Source: an uncultured Eubacteriales bacterium (GTDB taxonomy: Bacteria > Bacillota > Clostridia > Christensenellales > CAG-314). Taken from it: a stretch of DNA of 7,398 nt. Location of the stretch: NCBI GenBank assembly GCA_900546875.1, contig URET01000054.1, positions 1 through 7,398 of the forward strand. Reading direction: 5' to 3'. Shown here in pieces: positions 1-6,354 of this stretch (the first letter of the stretch is position 1; every line of letters begins with the position of its first letter). The notes under the pieces are model-generated. The model did no database searches and had not been told where the DNA came from. It saw nothing but the letters and a program-made list of their open reading frames with translations. Made by a program: the position numbers and the translations under genes.

Positions 1-1
1 G

Positions 2-94
2 AAACCCGAAAAGCCGTATGTGTACTTCGTGACGGCGCGGCAAGCGGAAAACCTCTCCGCTTTCACACCTGACAACGTAAAAATACACGGATGA
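2..94 (+). CDS. C-terminal end of an unrecognised protein (partial)
   Basis: An open frame enters from the left edge and runs 30 codons to a TGA at 92-94. The visible tail contains the segments PYVYFVTARQ and FTPDNVKIHG. Codon choice (ctc, tcc, ttc, aac, gaa) matches the genes downstream. The other two forward frames stop earlier, at about 30 and 72. I do not recognise the family and too little is visible to assign a function. The gene ends 37 nt before the -35 box of valS, with no convincing terminator hairpin between them, so some readthrough into the valS leader is possible. The main doubt is whether this short stretch is coding at all. Confidence 0.5.
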   Translation, partial: KPEKPYVYFVTARQAENLSAFTPDNVKIHG

Positions 95-131
95 AAAACC
101 GGGGCAAAAATCTCAAAGTGCGTTTAAACGC

Positions 132-160
132 TTGATTCTTTGGAAAAGATATGGTAAAAT
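132..160 (+). promoter_or_regulatory. Sigma-A type promoter of the valS leader
   Basis: The -35 box TTGATT (132-137) and -10 box TAAAAT (155-160) are separated by exactly 17 bp. The -10 is preceded by TGG (152-154), making an extended -10. Transcription should begin near 167, which places the T-box leader entirely inside the transcript. A perfect 12-bp palindrome (120-131) abuts the -35. Confidence 0.8.
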
Positions 161-415
161 ACCGCCATTAACGGCGTTCGGCGCGCAAACCGGATACCTT
201 CGGGTCAGACCGGTTCAAAAACCGCTGCGGCTGAGCAGGGTCGGCGTGCCGTAAAAAGAGGAGGAGTAGCCTTGTGTCTGCGCTGCAGAGAGCCGCCGGC
301 GGTGTGAGAGCGGTGCGCGTGGCGGGTGAAGTCGCCTTTTGAGCCTGTACGGCGAATTTCGGAGCCGTACCGTCTGCGCGCGAAAAGCGCATAAATAAGC
401 GCGAGGCAACTCGAA

Positions 416-455
416 GTCGGGTGGTACCGCGGATTGCGTGGCAATTCGTCCTGAT
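416..455 (+). promoter_or_regulatory. T-box antiterminator
   Basis: I traced the antiterminator base by base. Helix A1 pairs GTCGGG (416-421) with CCTGAT (450-455). The seven-nucleotide bulge TGGTACC (422-428) holds the tRNA-binding UGGU. Helix A2 pairs GCGGATT (429-435) with AATTCGT (443-449), closing a seven-nucleotide loop (436-442). This is the canonical bulged architecture, with some G-U pairs. It uses bases 441-455, which also form the 5' arm and loop of the terminator, so the two folds exclude each other. Confidence 0.88.
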
Positions 456-474
456 GTGGGCGGGTTGTTTTTTT
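441..474 (+). terminator. Intrinsic terminator of the T-box leader
   Basis: The arms GCAATTCGTCC (441-451) and GGGCGGGTTGT (458-468) form an 11-bp stem, including several G-U pairs, with loop TGATGT, followed by a run of seven T (468-474). The G-U-rich stem is moderate in strength, which fits a conditional switch that competes with the antiterminator. Confidence 0.88.
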
Positions 475-512
475 ATTGTACAGACAGCCCGTGAATAAAA
501 CGGAGGTGAATC

Positions 513-3125
513 ATGGAAAAAACTTTTGAACCGCGAAATTTCGAAAAACGTCTTTACGAACAATGGGAGAGCGCCGGATATTTCATCGCTCACAGGGAAG
601 AAAACAAAAAACCCTTCACGATAGTCATGCCCCCGCCGAACATCACCGGTCAGCTTCACATCGGTCACGCGCTGGACAATGCCATTCAGGACGCAATAAT
701 AAGATTCCGCCGTATGCAGGGTTACTGCGCTTTATGGCTGCCCGGCACCGATCATGCGTCCATTGCGACAGAACTCAAGATCACCGAAGAAATGCGCGCT
801 CAAGGACTCGAAAAAGCTCGGGTGGGCCGCGAAAAATTCCTTGAGCTCGCCTGGGACTGGAAAAATAAATACGGCGGAAGAATAGAAAAACAGCTTCGTT
901 CTCTCGGCAGCAGCTGCGACTGGAGCCGCAAAGCCTTCACCATGGACGAAAATCTGAGCCGTGCGGTCAGACACGTATTCAAGATACTCTATGACAAAGG
1001 ACTCGTATACCGCGGAAACCGTATTACCAACATGTGCGTCGAATGCGGCACCGCTCTTTCCGACGCCGAGGTGGAATACGAAACAGAGGAAGGCAGACTC
1101 TGGAAATTCCGCTATCCTTTCTCCGACGGCACGGGCTTTATCGAGTTTGCCACAACACGCCCCGAAACCATGCTGGGCGATACCGCGATAGCCGTCAATC
1201 CCGACGACGAAAGATATGTTTCCGTGATAGGAAAAACGGTAAAGCTCCCCTTCGGGGACAGAGAAATCCCCGTCATTGCAGACGAATACGTGGAAAAAGA
1301 CTTCGGTACGGGAGCCGTCAAGATCACTCCCGCCCACGACCCCAATGACTTCGAAGTGGGAAAGCGTCACGATCTCGAAGTCAGAAAAATCATGACGGAT
1401 AAAGGTATCATCAATTCCCTCGGCGGCGAGTTCGAAGGACAATCAAGATTTGAATGCAGAAAAAATATCATCGAAAAAATGAAACAACTGGGACTTTTCG
1501 TCTCGGAAGAAAAATATACGCATAACGTCGGACACTGTCACCGCTGCCACACCACCGTGGAACCCATTACAAGCAGACAATGGTTCGTCAGTATGAAACA
1601 GCTCGCTCAGCCCGCTATAGAAGCCGTAAGGTCCGGCGAAATAGAATTTATCCCCGAACATTTTTCCAAAACCTACTTCCACTGGATGGAAAATATCAGA
1701 GATTGGTGCATATCCCGTCAGCTCTGGTGGGGACACCGTATCCCCGTGTTCTACTGCGACAAATGCGGTCTTGAACTGTGTTCGGAAAACGAGGAAAAGA
1801 TATGCCCCGAATGCGGTGCCCCTCTCAGACAGGACGAAGACGTGCTCGACACCTGGTTTTCATCCGCTCTCTGGCCCTTCTCCACTCTCGGATACCCCGA
1901 ACAAACCCCCGACTTCGAATACTTCTTCCCCACGGACGTTCTCGCCACCGGCTATGATATCATAACTTTCTGGGTTTCCCGCATGATATTCTCGTCACTG
2001 GAATATACCGGCAAGGTCCCCTTCAGAAAGGTCCTTATCCACGGACTTGTAAGAGACGCTCAGGGAAGAAAAATGAGCAAGTCCCTCGGCAACGGCATCG
2101 ACCCCCTGGAAATCGTGGAAAACTACGGAGCGGACAACCTTCGCTTTACCCTTATAAACGGCGTCGCCCCCGGTGCGGACACGCGTTTCTCCACGGACAA
2201 AACCAACGCGACGAGAAACTTCCTCAATAAACTTTGGAACGCTTCCCGTTTCGTGCTCATGAACACCCGTTCCGAAATACCCTCTCGCCTCGATATCAAT
2301 ACCCTCTCGCCCGCCGATAAATGGATCCTGACCCGCCTCAACGCCCTCATCGCAAGCGTCACGGACTCAATGGAAAACTATGACCTCGGCATCGCTCTGG
2401 CAAAACTCTATGACTTTACCTGGAGCGAGTTCTGCGACTGGTATATCGAACTGTGCAAGCCCGTGCTCTACGGAACGGACGAAAACCTTAAATCAGCCGC
2501 GATCACAGTGCTCCTTTACGTGCTCGACAAACTGCTCAAAATGCTTCACCCCTTTATCCCGTTTATCACAGAAGAAATATACATGTCCATGCCCGGCCAT
2601 GAAAATACCATCATGCTGCAGCCCTATCCGCTGCCCGAAAAGGAATTCGATTTTCCCGATATGGCGGAGCTTATGGAAAACGTCAAGGAGCTTGTCACAA
2701 AAGTGCGCAATCAGCGCGCCGAAAATAACGTACCCCCTTCAAAACGTATCCGCCTGCTTATAAAACCCGCTTCGGAAAACCTGAAAGAAACAGGCGTATA
2801 TATCGAAAAACTGTGCAACGCTCAGCTCACCTTCACAAATAACCCCGACCACTCGGGAACCCTGCCGATAATCTGCAGAGCGGGCGAAGCCTTTATCCCC
2901 CTCGGAGATATGCTCGACATCCCCAAGGAATTGAACAGATTGGAAAAAGAACTCAATGAAACGGAAAACGAAATTTCAAGAGCCTCCTCCAAGCTTTCAA
3001 ATCCCGGTTTCGTGTCTAAAGCACCGCCGGCACTCGTGGAAACCGAAAAAGAAAAACTTCTTTCATATCAGGATAAAAAACAGAAAATATCCGAACGTAT
3101 CGCCTCCCTGAAACAAATGCTCTGA
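513..3125 (+). CDS. valS: Valyl-tRNA synthetase
   Basis: This class I synthetase attaches valine to tRNA-Val in the cytoplasm using ATP. The 870 residues are full length for the bacterial enzyme. In order: the ATP-binding PPPNITG and HIGH signature (residues 40-52); the CP1 editing domain with TTRPETMLGDTA (214-225) and GTGAVKITPAHDPND (265-279), whose conserved aspartates belong to the site that hydrolyses mischarged Thr-tRNA; a four-cysteine zinc-type knuckle (C415, C418, C431, C434); KMSKS (520-524); the helical anticodon-binding domain (from about 604); and a charged C-terminal coiled-coil arm (about 803-870). The start is set by GGAGGTGA (502-509) just before ATG 513. It is transcribed as a single gene from a T-box leader and ended by the hairpin at 3233-3264. 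No frameshift or missing catalytic motif is seen. Confidence 0.98.
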   Translation: MEKTFEPRNFEKRLYEQWESAGYFIAHREENKKPFTIVMPPPNITGQLHIGHALDNAIQDAIIRFRRMQGYCALWLPGTDHASIATELKITEEMRAQGLEKARVGREKFLELAWDWKNKYGGRIEKQLRSLGSSCDWSRKAFTMDENLSRAVRHVFKILYDKGLVYRGNRITNMCVECGTALSDAEVEYETEEGRLWKFRYPFSDGTGFIEFATTRPETMLGDTAIAVNPDDERYVSVIGKTVKLPFGDREIPVIADEYVEKDFGTGAVKITPAHDPNDFEVGKRHDLEVRKIMTDKGIINSLGGEFEGQSRFECRKNIIEKMKQLGLFVSEEKYTHNVGHCHRCHTTVEPITSRQWFVSMKQLAQPAIEAVRSGEIEFIPEHFSKTYFHWMENIRDWCISRQLWWGHRIPVFYCDKCGLELCSENEEKICPECGAPLRQDEDVLDTWFSSALWPFSTLGYPEQTPDFEYFFPTDVLATGYDIITFWVSRMIFSSLEYTGKVPFRKVLIHGLVRDAQGRKMSKSLGNGIDPLEIVENYGADNLRFTLINGVAPGADTRFSTDKTNATRNFLNKLWNASRFVLMNTRSEIPSRLDINTLSPADKWILTRLNALIASVTDSMENYDLGIALAKLYDFTWSEFCDWYIELCKPVLYGTDENLKSAAITVLLYVLDKLLKMLHPFIPFITEEIYMSMPGHENTIMLQPYPLPEKEFDFPDMAELMENVKELVTKVRNQRAENNVPPSKRIRLLIKPASENLKETGVYIEKLCNAQLTFTNNPDHSGTLPIICRAGEAFIPLGDMLDIPKELNRLEKELNETENEISRASSKLSNPGFVSKAPPALVETEKEKLLSYQDKKQKISERIASLKQML

Positions 3126-3232
3126 CATTCGTCAGGAACCCTCTCCCGACCCGGAAAGGGACATCCCGGAACAGAAGAAACCGACAGGCCTCGCTCCGGA
3201 TATTCAGAATAAAGATAAGATTTTATTTTTCG

Positions 3233-3264
3233 AAAGCCGTACCTTTATACCGGTACGGCTTTTT
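3233..3264 (+). terminator. Intrinsic terminator of valS
   Basis: AAAGCCGTACC (3233-3243) pairs perfectly with GGTACGGCTTT (3252-3262) around the loop TTTATACC, and the T run spans 3260-3264. The 11-bp uninterrupted stem makes this a strong site. It lies about 110 nt after the valS stop codon. The opposite strand has only a short T run, so it is probably one-directional. Confidence 0.88.
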
Positions 3265-3310
3265 CATCGGTCTGCCTTTTTATTCCGCAAAAAGCTGAAG
3301 AGCCGTCCGA

Positions 3311-3329
3311 CGCCTTTTCAGGCGGTTTT
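3311..3329 (+). terminator. Weak terminator-like hairpin after valS
   Basis: CGCCT (3311-3315) pairs with AGGCG (3320-3324) across a four-base loop, followed by GTTTT. The stem is short and the T run is only four bases. It lies 47 nt after the main valS terminator and could be a backup. It may also be chance. Confidence 0.35.
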
Positions 3330-3343
3330 ACGATTTTACTCTT

Positions 3344-3367
3344 CTGGGTATTTTTTCCCAGGTTTTT
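3344..3367 (+). terminator. Second weak terminator-like hairpin
   Basis: CTGGG (3344-3348) pairs with CCCAG (3357-3361) around an AT-rich eight-base loop and is followed by GTTTTT (3362-3367). The shape is right but the stem is only 5 bp. It would be the third termination-like structure in a row after valS. Confidence 0.35.
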
Positions 3368-3398
3368 CCGCGTCTTATGCCCGTTTCTTTCCGGTGCA

Positions 3399-3421
3399 GG
3401 CTTATGCGGAACGCCGGTTTG
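3399..3421. repeat. Dispersed intergenic repeat, copy C (degenerate)
   Basis: The segment built around CTTATGCGGAA then GCCGG resembles the two repeats at 7264-7303 and 7361-7398. All three share TATGCGGAA followed by a C/G-rich triplet. Like them it lies in noncoding DNA. The match is short, so membership in one family is tentative. Confidence 0.4.
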
Positions 3422-3641
3422 CCTCCGTGCGGCAAGCCTGTCGCGGGCTTTGAACGGAGAGGCCGGGTCTGTGCCGCGTTTTCCACTTGATAAACTGCGG
3501 CTTTGTTTTGACGGAGCGCCCGAAGTGAGCAAAATATACGGAGCGGAGGCTTTTGTCACGCTCTTGCGCACGGGACACGGCTTCTGACAAAAAACATCCC
3601 GGAAGATATCCCCTTCCGAAAGGAAAGAAGGCTTGCCCGTT

Positions 3642-3660
3642 TTGAAAAGCGTGTTTTCAA
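3642..3660. promoter_or_regulatory. Inverted repeat beside the ABC operon promoter, candidate operator
   Basis: TTGAAAA (3642-3648) and TTTTCAA (3654-3660) form a perfect 7-bp inverted repeat with the spacer GCGTG. It ends 4 nt upstream of the -35 box of the exporter promoter. The geometry suits a dimeric regulator acting on that promoter. No regulator gene is present in the window, so the assignment rests on symmetry and position alone. Confidence 0.4.
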
Positions 3661-3664
3661 TCCC

Positions 3665-3693
3665 TTGACCGAAGCCTTCAAGTATGGTAAAAT
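3665..3693 (+). promoter_or_regulatory. Sigma-A type promoter of the ABC exporter operon
   Basis: TTGACC (3665-3670) and TAAAAT (3688-3693) are separated by 17 bp, with TGG (3685-3687) directly before the -10, giving an extended -10. Initiation near 3700 leaves a leader of only about 20 nt before the ATG at 3719. This decides the start codon of the exporter, because a longer reading frame would begin inside the -35 box. Confidence 0.82.
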
Positions 3694-3718
3694 GCAAATG
3701 TCGTTCGGGAGAAAAAAC

Positions 3719-5503
3719 ATGGAAGCTAAAACTAAAAAAACCAATGTGCACGGAACATGGGAATCGATAAAAAAATTCGCTCCCTACTTCAGAAATTATA
3801 AAAGGGTACTGATTTTCGATCTGGCGTGCGCCTTTTTCGCCACGGCTGCCGATCTTGCCTTTCCGAGGTTTGTCGGGATAATAACCGGCACCTACCTGCC
3901 TCAGCACGACTTTACGTCTATCGTTTACATCGCGCTGCTGATCATCCTTTTCAAGGCTGTCACGGTAGCCGCCAACTATTACATAACCAAGTATGGCCAC
4001 ATCATGGGAGCCAATATCGAAAAAGACCTGCGGAGCAAACTCTTCCGGCATCTGGAAAGCATGCCGCATAAGTACTTCGACAACGTCAAGGTCGGCACGC
4101 TGATGAGCCGTATCACTACAGACCTTTTCGATATAACAGAGTTCGCTCATCATTGTCCCGAGGAATTTTTTATTGCCGGCGTAAAAATAATAGGTCTGCT
4201 GGTCATACTTCTCGTTTTCCATATCCAATACTGGCTTCTTACGCTGTGTCTTTTCGCAATGCTGCCCGTCATGGTGGTTTTTGCGGTGAAGTACAACGGA
4301 AAAATGCGTCGGGTGCACAAGTCAAACAGAAGACAGATGGCTGAGATAAACGCTCAGTGCGAAGATACTCTGAGCGGTATAAGGGTCGTCAAAAGCTTTA
4401 CAAACGAAGCCCTCGAAGAACAGAAATTCGCCGTAAACAACGAACGTTTTCTTGAAATAAAAAAGAAAAATTACCATTATATGGCAGTTTTCAGCTGCGG
4501 AATGAATTTCTTCGGCGCGGTTATATATATGACCATAATCATCCTCGGCGGCTATCTCGAACTCGACGCGGCAGCCTTCGTGGAGTACCTTCTCTACGCA
4601 AATACCCTGCTCGCCACCATAAGAATGATCGCAGAGTATGCCGAACAGTTCCAAAGAGGCGTCACGGCTTTTGAAAGGTTCGAAGAGGTGGTGGGCGAAC
4701 CCGCCGACCTCTACGATCTGCCCGGAGCCAAAGATATAGTCAGCGTCGAAGGGAAAGTGGAATTCGACGGAGTCTTCTTCAGATATTCGGACGAAACCGA
4801 CTGGGTGCTCAAAAACCTCAGCTTCTACGTGGACAAAGGAGAAACTCTTGCCATCGTCGGACCCAGCGGAAGCGGCAAAACCACCATAGCCAATCTTATC
4901 CCGCGTTTTTATGACGTGCAGAAGGGCAGCGTGAAAATAGACGGAAAAGACATTAGAGAACTTACCCTCCACTCTCTCCGCGGCAGTATCGGCGTTGTGC
5001 AGCAGGATGTTTTCCTTTTTTGGGGGACTGTCGCCGATAACATCGCCTACGGAAAACCGGGCGCCACTCGGGAGGAAGTGGAACAGGCTGCAAAACTCGC
5101 CGGCGCTCACGAATTCATCAAAGCCCTGCCCCATGGGTATGAAAGCTACGTCGGGGAAAGGGGAGTCAAGCTTTCCGGAGGTCAGAAACAAAGGATCTCG
5201 ATCGCGCGGGTCTTCCTTAAAAACCCGCCTGTTCTCATTCTCGACGAAGCCACAAGCAATCTCGACAACGAAAGCGAAGTGGTTGTGCAGCGTTCTCTCG
5301 ACGCCCTTTCCCGCGGAAGGACCTCCATCGTGATCGCGCACAGACTGTCTACAATAAGGAACGCAACAAAAATAATCGTGCTTACCGAAAAAGGAGTAGT
5401 TGAGAGCGGTACGCACGCTCAGCTCATAGCAAACAACGGTCTGTATAAGAAAATGTATGATCTGAGCATATCCACCGCCTCGCTTACAGGAACGGATGAA
5501 TAA
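3719..5503 (+). CDS. Half-size ABC exporter, fused membrane and ATPase domains (MdlB/MsbA-like)
   Basis: The protein has 594 residues, the normal size for a type IV (exporter-fold) half-transporter that works as a dimer in the cytoplasmic membrane. Six membrane segments are visible at about residues 30-58, 66-90, 149-168, 170-191, 255-281 and 284-304. The ATPase domain has every motif intact: A-loop Y356, Walker A GPSGSGKT (381-388), Q-loop Q429, signature LSGGQ (485-489), Walker B VLILDE with catalytic E510, and H-loop H541. No second half-transporter is adjacent, so a homodimer is the simplest reading. The start is ATG 3719, preceded by GGGAG and lying about 20 nt after the predicted transcription start; an in-frame TTG at 3665 is part of the promoter. 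It overlaps the next gene by 8 nt. The substrate cannot be read from the sequence; lipid, drug and peptide exporters share this architecture. Confidence 0.95.
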   Translation: MEAKTKKTNVHGTWESIKKFAPYFRNYKRVLIFDLACAFFATAADLAFPRFVGIITGTYLPQHDFTSIVYIALLIILFKAVTVAANYYITKYGHIMGANIEKDLRSKLFRHLESMPHKYFDNVKVGTLMSRITTDLFDITEFAHHCPEEFFIAGVKIIGLLVILLVFHIQYWLLTLCLFAMLPVMVVFAVKYNGKMRRVHKSNRRQMAEINAQCEDTLSGIRVVKSFTNEALEEQKFAVNNERFLEIKKKNYHYMAVFSCGMNFFGAVIYMTIIILGGYLELDAAAFVEYLLYANTLLATIRMIAEYAEQFQRGVTAFERFEEVVGEPADLYDLPGAKDIVSVEGKVEFDGVFFRYSDETDWVLKNLSFYVDKGETLAIVGPSGSGKTTIANLIPRFYDVQKGSVKIDGKDIRELTLHSLRGSIGVVQQDVFLFWGTVADNIAYGKPGATREEVEQAAKLAGAHEFIKALPHGYESYVGERGVKLSGGQKQRISIARVFLKNPPVLILDEATSNLDNESEVVVQRSLDALSRGRTSIVIAHRLSTIRNATKIIVLTEKGVVESGTHAQLIANNGLYKKMYDLSISTASLTGTDE

Positions 5504-6302
5504 AATAAAAGAATTTTTTTCCTCAAAAAAAAATAAGTTTATTGTCGCTCTGATCGCCGTGCTTATCGTTGCGGCAGCGGCAGGCGTTGCCGTGGGCGCG
5601 CTCACTTCTGCGGACGGCGACTATAATGCCGTCAAGGGAGGCGCGCAAAGCAAAGACGCTCAGGCTCTCGAACAAAGTCTAAAAAGCATCGAAACCTGGC
5701 AGGGACTGAATATCTCTTTCGTTAAGACCTATACGGACGGCAGAACGGAAACCATAAATATCAAAACGGTGTCGGGCGACAGATTTTCATTTGAAATGGA
5801 CCACGTCCTCGAAATATGTCAGCCTCTCCCGCAGGGGGAAACCATATCGGAAGTCTACGAACGCGCAATGTATAAAGACGGAGTCCTCTACACCGGAACA
5901 TACGACGAAAACTGGCCTCACCAAACAAAAAGGATCGTGAATGACGGCGAGTTCGAAGATATGGTGGAGACCTATATCGGAGACTACGCATCGAGATTTG
6001 CCGTAATAACCGCGGAAATCATAATAAGTCTTTACAAAAGAAGCGCCGGCGGCAGCGTTTTTTACAAGGTCATATACCGCGGGAGTCAGGCGGACGACAT
6101 CCTCGACGGCTCGGACTGGCTGGAAATAATAGCCGAAAAAAGCGGCAGCCTTACCAAACAGGTGATAATTAGGTATGACCTAAATAAAAACGGATACTAC
6201 GACAGCAACAATTGTACTGTTTCGATAGTATTTTCCCATTTCGACGAGAATACCGTCGGAGAAGCGCCCGCTCAGAACGGCGACATCCCCGCCTACGAAT
6301 AA
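5496..6302 (+). CDS. Membrane-anchored extracytoplasmic protein of unknown family, coupled to the ABC exporter
   Basis: I do not recognise this 268-residue protein. A lysine-rich N-terminus (MNKIKEFFSSKKNK) precedes one long hydrophobic segment at about residues 15-36, with no lipobox cysteine. This predicts a signal anchor or uncleaved signal peptide with some 230 residues outside the cell. The outer part alternates charged and hydrophobic residues as beta-strand proteins do. It has two cysteines (C108, C240) that could form a disulfide, and an EF-hand-like loop, D228-x-N230-x-N232-G233-x-x-D236. Its ATG lies inside the end of the exporter gene (8-nt overlap, TAA at 5501-5503), with a weak AGGA (5488-5491) close upstream, pointing to translational coupling and a shared job. 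Runs of seven T and nine A (5514-5533) sit just after the start. No convincing terminator follows. An accessory or substrate-handling role for the exporter is inference. Confidence 0.85.
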   Translation: MNKIKEFFSSKKNKFIVALIAVLIVAAAAGVAVGALTSADGDYNAVKGGAQSKDAQALEQSLKSIETWQGLNISFVKTYTDGRTETINIKTVSGDRFSFEMDHVLEICQPLPQGETISEVYERAMYKDGVLYTGTYDENWPHQTKRIVNDGEFEDMVETYIGDYASRFAVITAEIIISLYKRSAGGSVFYKVIYRGSQADDILDGSDWLEIIAEKSGSLTKQVIIRYDLNKNGYYDSNNCTVSIVFSHFDENTVGEAPAQNGDIPAYE

Positions 6303-6354
6303 CGTGCAGATAACGAATTTTTTAAAATAGGTGAAATAAATTTACATTTTCCCC

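Larger units (their letters stand above)
167..474 (+). promoter_or_regulatory. T-box riboswitch leader of valS (tRNA-Val sensing)
   Basis: The leader carries the hallmark T-box sequence GGGTGGTACCGCG at 419-431. Its UGGU (422-425) would pair with the acceptor end of a tRNA whose discriminator base is A, as in tRNA-Val. Stem I signatures lie upstream: a purine-rich GAGGAGGAGTAG strand with AGTA (259-270), an AGAGAG bulge (about 287-292), and GAA followed by GTC (331-333) on the returning strand. GTC is a valine codon followed by a purine and is the likely specifier. GTG at 326-328 is also a valine codon, so the specificity call is robust either way. Established T-box logic: uncharged tRNA-Val stabilises the antiterminator and lets RNA polymerase reach valS; charged tRNA leaves the terminator at 441-474 to form. 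The leader also has an extra hairpin before Stem I (188-215) and a GNRA-capped hairpin at 402-413. Confidence 0.93.
3265..3641. other. About 380 bp intergenic stretch without a supportable gene
   Basis: No frame here combines a start codon, a ribosome binding site and protein-like content. A forward frame is open from 3219 to the TGA at 3585 but has no ATG and crosses the valS terminator stem. Minus-strand frames run on antisense through the ABC gene. What can be seen: two weaker hairpins followed by T runs (3311-3329 and 3344-3367); a copy of the short dispersed repeat (3399-3421); and a CGGAAG/CTTCCG hairpin (3600-3618). The stretch may contain a decayed gene or repeat material, but I cannot show which. 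Confidence 0.6.

Noticed and set aside
168..668. 166-codon minus-strand frame over the valS leader
   Set aside because: It covers the T-box structures and the valS start. The RNA elements and HIGH-motif coding on the + strand explain this sequence.
732..1442. 236-codon open frame on the minus strand
   Set aside because: It is antisense to the catalytic and editing domains of valS and is explained by the third-position bias of that gene.
363..3243. Shared 9-mer AGCCGTACC between the T-box leader (363-371) and the valS terminator (3235-3243)
   Set aside because: It is a single short match with different structural roles. Nothing suggests a long-range 5'-3' interaction beyond chance.
3219..3587. 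Forward 122-codon open frame after valS
   Set aside because: It has no ATG, no ribosome binding site, and crosses the strong valS terminator. It is recorded only as a curiosity of the intergenic gap.
3245..4318. 357-codon open frame on the minus strand
   Set aside because: It runs antisense through the conserved membrane domain of the ABC exporter, ends inside the valS terminator stem, and its text is low-complexity and basic. I treat it as a shadow of codon bias, apart from the repeat motif noted separately.
4322..5605. 427-codon open frame on the minus strand
   Set aside because: It is antisense to the ATPase domain, whose motifs are all intact on the + strand. No recognisable domain is visible in the minus translation.
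6319..6351. AT-rich inverted repeat after the coupled surface-protein gene
   Set aside because: The pairing (AAAT/ATTT extended by bulged AT pairs) is weak, the loop is too tight, and the following bases are CCCC, not T. It is not a convincing terminator.
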